This document shows positions 61,215-64,000 of a stretch of DNA of 64,000 bases, one piece after another; position 1 is the stretch's first letter; each line of letters begins with the position of its first letter. A model generated the notes under the pieces. That model saw nothing but the letters and a program-made list of their open reading frames with translations. It was not told where the DNA came from and searched no databases. Source of the stretch: Companilactobacillus suantsaicola. Lineage in GTDB: Bacteria > Bacillota > Bacilli > Lactobacillales > Lactobacillaceae. Position numbers and translations under genes: made by a program. The DNA is taken from contig NZ_RKLY01000008.1 of the NCBI RefSeq assembly GCF_004745525.1, positions 1 through 64,000 of the forward strand, in the 5' to 3' direction.

Positions 61215-61350
61215 GATTAGAGGGTGAAGCAGGGGCGGTCAGCTCCCGGAGGATAACGTAATTTCCCAAATTGCACGCCGAACTTTGCGAGTGATTTGGG
61301 AAATTTTGTTATCTCGGAGGGAGTTGCCCCTGTGTAACCCGTTTACGATC
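61215..61350 (+). repeat. Family B hairpin repeat, tandem second copy
   Basis: TTAGAGGGTGAAGCAGGGGCGG to CCCCTGTGTAACCCGTTTA, stems CTCCCGGAGGATAACGTAATTTCCC / GGGAAATTTTGTTATCTCGGAGGGAG. Joined to the preceding copy by ACGATTAG. Confidence 0.85.
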
Positions 61351-61383
61351 AAACTAAGCACTTTGGTTATCCGCTATATACAA

Positions 61384-61424
61384 AAAGAGCTACTAACCCC
61401 ACCGGTAAGTAGCTCTTTTTAAAT
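61384..61424. terminator. Terminator hairpin
   Basis: AAAAAGAGCTACT and AGTAGCTCTTTTT pair around AACCCCACCGGTA. Terminates the XRE gene (minus) and the tail of the B repeat side (plus). Confidence 0.85.
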
Positions 61425-61937
61425 ACCCAGACTAGCCTCACGCATCCCTTCAACAATATCCGGCACTTCATGCAAAACGTAAGGAACGACCACTGAAACC
61501 ACTAAAATAACTCCAAAAACAATCCCCCACTTATTAATCCCTTGCCACTTAACACACTTCAAGAACCCCACCAAAGAAACAACTCCAGTCAAAGTCAACC
61601 AGTCTTCCACTGTAACAATAGAAATACCTCGTCCATAAATAATGAACAAACCAACTACCACTAAGAGCAGTCCCAAAGTATAGATCCATTCCAGTTTGGA
61701 GAACTTAATCTTATCTTCTGCAAACTTATTCATCAATTCATCATCCCCCCGAATCAATTCATCTAAAGAAATCTGAAACAAGTCACTAATTGCGACAACA
61801 TTACTAAAACTTGGCAAGCTCAGTCCATTCTCCCACTTCGATATTGATTGACGGGAAATATTCAGTTTTTTAGCTAGATCTGCTTGTGACATATTATGTA
61901 ATTTACGTTGTTGTTGCAGTTTCGTTCCAATCCTCAT
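61419..61937 (-). CDS. XRE-family membrane-bound regulator
   Basis: 172 residues. N-terminal helix-turn-helix (QADLAKKLNISRQSISKWENGLSLPSFSNVVAISDLF, residues 18-55) and C-terminal hydrophobic region with three segments (YTLGLLLVVVGLFIIYG; VGFLKCVKWQG-flanked; WGIVFGVILVVSVVVPYVL). SD GGGGGG. Could control neighbouring import genes; no repeat pair recognised. Function unknown. Confidence 0.88.
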   Translation of the reverse strand: MRIGTKLQQQRKLHNMSQADLAKKLNISRQSISKWENGLSLPSFSNVVAISDLFQISLDELIRGDDELMNKFAEDKIKFSKLEWIYTLGLLLVVVGLFIIYGRGISIVTVEDWLTLTGVVSLVGFLKCVKWQGINKWGIVFGVILVVSVVVPYVLHEVPDIVEGMREASLGI

Positions 61938-62059
61938 AATAAATCCCCCCTTGATTAATTATGATTTTATAGGAAACGAGCTCCTTTGCCTAGAAGCTGG
62001 CGGTTGCGTTTATCCTCTAAAGCAATTTCGTCGTTATAACGATACTTTACGGGCAACAA

Positions 62060-62089
62060 AAAAGGACGATCAAATCGTCCTTTTTATAT
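62060..62089. terminator. Terminator hairpin
   Basis: AAAAAAGGACGAT and ATCGTCCTTTTT pair around CAA, after the substrate-binding gene (minus). Confidence 0.85.
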
Positions 62090-63067
62090 TTAATCATAAT
62101 CACCAGAGTCACTAACTGTAACTTTTTTCTCGATGAATCCTTCTTCATAGAAGAGGTCCGCAATCTTTTGCTCTTCCTTTACATATTTAGAACTCATTGT
62201 ATAAATACCAAAGCTACGACGGCTGACTAATTTTTTAACCACGCTCTTAGAAACATTTAGAGACTTGCTCATCATTGTTACTAATTCACTCTGATTATTA
62301 TTAGCCCATTCCATATCTTCTTGTAGATACTTAACTAAATACTTCGATACTTCAGTATTTTCTTTGGCATAACTTTGTAATGCTAGAATATAATCACGAT
62401 TATTGGTAATACCTGAACCATTAACTAACAATTTAGCATTTTGATTGATTTCTGCTTGTGCCGTATATGGATCCCAACTTGCCCAAGCATCAACTTTCCC
62501 CTTTGAGAAGGCGACGCTGGCACTTGATTGATCCATATTGACCAACGTTACATCATCAGTACTCAAGCCAGCTTTTTTCAATGCGGCTAAAACCATATAT
62601 TGAGAACTAGTTCCTTTAGTATAGGCAATCTTCTTCCCCTTCAAATCTTTAATTGAAGAAATATTTGAAGATTTACTTACTAAAATACCTGAGCCCTTAG
62701 CTTTTGAAGTGCTACCAGCAATATAAGTCAATTTTGTACCTGTCGAAAGTGCGAATACCGGTGGTGTATCACCAGTTCTAGCATAATCGACACTACCAGC
62801 TTTCAAGGCTTGCATCAAAGCACTTCCGTCTTGGAACTGTTTAAAGACAACATTGTAACCTTTAGCTTTCATCTTCTTAACGAATTCACCACGCTGTTTA
62901 GCAATATCAAATGGATCACCTTTTTGATAACCGATCGTGACCGTTTCTAAACTTGAAGACGAACTACCGGCATCAGTTTGCTTAAATCCATATAACGCTA
63001 CAACGGCCCAGAAGAATAGGACCACACTGATTAAGAGCTTTTTAAATTTTCTTTTTCGTTTATTCAT
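62090..63067 (-). CDS. SsuA-type substrate-binding protein of the ABC importer
   Basis: 325 residues, membrane-anchored by one N-terminal helix (LLISVVLFFWAVVALYGF) and without a lipobox Cys. QKGDPFDIAKQRGEFVKKMKAKGYNV, SVDYARTGDTPPVFAL and KVDAWASWDPYTA are typical of aliphatic sulfonate/taurine/nitrate binding proteins. The ligand is unknown. It starts inside the stop of the upstream ligase gene (ATGA overlap). Its natural partners are the permease and ATPase at 58985-60513, encoded on the other strand. Confidence 0.9.
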   Translation of the reverse strand: MNKRKRKFKKLLISVVLFFWAVVALYGFKQTDAGSSSSSLETVTIGYQKGDPFDIAKQRGEFVKKMKAKGYNVVFKQFQDGSALMQALKAGSVDYARTGDTPPVFALSTGTKLTYIAGSTSKAKGSGILVSKSSNISSIKDLKGKKIAYTKGTSSQYMVLAALKKAGLSTDDVTLVNMDQSSASVAFSKGKVDAWASWDPYTAQAEINQNAKLLVNGSGITNNRDYILALQSYAKENTEVSKYLVKYLQEDMEWANNNQSELVTMMSKSLNVSKSVVKKLVSRRSFGIYTMSSKYVKEEQKIADLFYEEGFIEKKVTVSDSGDYD

Positions 63068-64000
63068 GCGAATTTACCCACTAAGTTTGACATAACTTGC
63101 TCACGTAATTTTAAGCGAATCACTTTTCCTGTAGCGTTACGCGGATAATCTTTAACGAAGACAATTCGCGTTGGTTGTTCATAACCAGCTAAAGTAGCTT
63201 TGGCGTGAGCGATAATTTTTTGACGTTCTAGTTCTTTAGATTGTTGACCGCGAGTGATCACTACAGCTGTCACTGCTTCTCCATACAAGTTATCAGGTGT
63301 TCCAATGACTGAGACCTCTTTGACAAAATTTAATTGGCTGAGGGCATTCTCAACTTGTGCCGGCGCAACTTTTTCACCACCGTGATTGATAATGTCCTTT
63401 TTACGACCTTTAACGAATAAATATCCGTCTTCATCGATATATCCCAAATCGCCAGTTAAAAACCAACCATCCTTAAAAGAATCCGGATGTGGATCTAAGT
63501 AATCGCTAATAACGTGATCACCGGAAACAACGATCTCACCTAACTGATTAGGTTTCTCAACTACTTGGCCATCGTTCATGATAGCAACATTAGTCTTAAA
63601 AGCTTTTCCGGCTGAACCAACCTTTTGAGCACCGAAAGGATTGATCGTACATTGACTAGCAGTTTCCGTCATCCCATACCCTTCAAGGATTTGAGTATGA
63701 AATTTCGTTTGAAATTCAGTTAGTTTATCAAGTGGTAAAGCAAATGAAGAGCATCTGACAAAGCGTAATTGGATATCCGTATCATAAGCCTGCAAAGCTT
63801 TTTGATTAATCAATAAGATATTAACAATCGTTGGTACCACGGAAACCCAAGTAACACCGTTTGTTCGAATCTGATTCCAAAACTTAGAAGCACTGAATTT
63901 TTCAGCGACGACAATTTTTCCACCCGATAAACGAGTTGCCAATATGACGATAGCTTGAGCATTGATATGAAACATCGGCATAACGACCAAAGTCGTATCA
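63064..64000 (-). CDS. AMP-forming acyl-CoA synthetase-like ligase, C-terminal part
   Basis: Cut by the window end: the frame continues beyond 64000 (DTTLVVMPMFHINAQ matches ILMPMFHINAM of the ligase at 57476). Motifs A5 EGYGMTETASQ, A7 FLTGDLG, A8 GRKKDIINHGGEKV and A10 PRNATGKVIRLKL are intact, so the C-terminal half is complete. A paralogue of the other ligase, with perhaps about 40 percent identity as estimated by eye. Four-base overlap with the binding-protein gene shows coupling of acid activation to import. Confidence 0.88.
   Translation of the reverse strand, partial: DTTLVVMPMFHINAQAIVILATRLSGGKIVVAEKFSASKFWNQIRTNGVTWVSVVPTIVNILLINQKALQAYDTDIQLRFVRCSSFALPLDKLTEFQTKFHTQILEGYGMTETASQCTINPFGAQKVGSAGKAFKTNVAIMNDGQVVEKPNQLGEIVVSGDHVISDYLDPHPDSFKDGWFLTGDLGYIDEDGYLFVKGRKKDIINHGGEKVAPAQVENALSQLNFVKEVSVIGTPDNLYGEAVTAVVITRGQQSKELERQKIIAHAKATLAGYEQPTRIVFVKDYPRNATGKVIRLKLREQVMSNLVGKFA

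Noticed and set aside
453-61350. CRISPR array or tRNA-like genes as explanation for the repeated cloverleaf elements
   Set aside because: The repeats are few, dispersed, 125-210 bp, without regular spacers; no CCA end, anticodon arm or tRNA-type T-loop is seen, and no cas genes are present.
57476-63067. Aliphatic sulfonate utilisation operon (ssu) in the strict sense
   Set aside because: Transporter parts are of that type, but no SsuD, SsuE or TauD gene is present and ligases replace them.

Overview
The window looks like a chromosomal segment of a low-GC Gram-positive lactic acid bacterium of the family Lactobacillaceae. Support: AT-rich DNA with strong Shine-Dalgarno (SD) sequences, a D-aspartate ligase of the kind that builds D-Asp cross-bridges, a phosphoketolase, PepO and two C69 dipeptidases, SLAP/BspA-like and WxL surface proteins, and LCP, CsoR-, PerR- and Zur-type proteins. 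A Companilactobacillus-like genome is my guess only. I see no rRNA, tRNA, prophage or CRISPR array; one 39-codon IS110-like stub is the only transposase trace.

Layout. 0.6-13.4 kb is mostly minus strand: pepO, a stress protein plus D-Asp ligase, asparagine synthase plus phosphoesterase, an acetyltransferase, a three-gene ABC unit, DNA glycosylase, a second stress protein and glycerate kinase. 13.4-31.3 kb: phosphatase, an MFS/HxlR pair, a BspA-like surface protein, a Ca-type P-ATPase, phosphoketolase with its GntR regulator, flavin reductase, an Ntn-type amidohydrolase, DyP peroxidase, tiny membrane proteins and an anion transporter. 31.4-42.2 kb: two paralogous C69 dipeptidases flank a DUF1828-type pair and L-serine dehydratase, then a beta-glucoside PTS/phospho-glucosidase unit. 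42.9-57 kb: LCP, cysteine hydrolase, CsoR-like/thioredoxin pair, WxL protein, two VIT transporters, PerR/ArsC, a Zn/Mn ABC transporter with Zur, and a two-component system. 57.4-64 kb: two opposed operons pairing AMP-forming ligases with the parts of one SsuABC-type importer, separated by a SecB-like chaperone and an XRE regulator.

The most unusual content is between the genes. Family A (about 160-210 bp) has fixed ends and folds as a closing stem with two side hairpins; the stems differ between copies but keep pairing. Two A copies in opposite orientation often enclose about 250-350 bp, giving composites of about 0.5-0.7 kb. Family B (about 125 bp) is a long hairpin, also with changed but still paired arms, whose 5' end repeatedly lies at or within a few bases of the stop codon of the upstream gene in one orientation. 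Family C is a recurring terminator hairpin with a shared core. No gene in the window explains how these repeats spread.

Other points of interest are apparent non-standard start codons (CUG, AUU/AUC), a probable CsoR-family operator inside the thioredoxin promoter spacer, a nearly identical operator pair for phosphoketolase control, and an SD-sequestering hairpin ahead of a small membrane protein. All homology calls are from reading the translations by eye; no database search was run.
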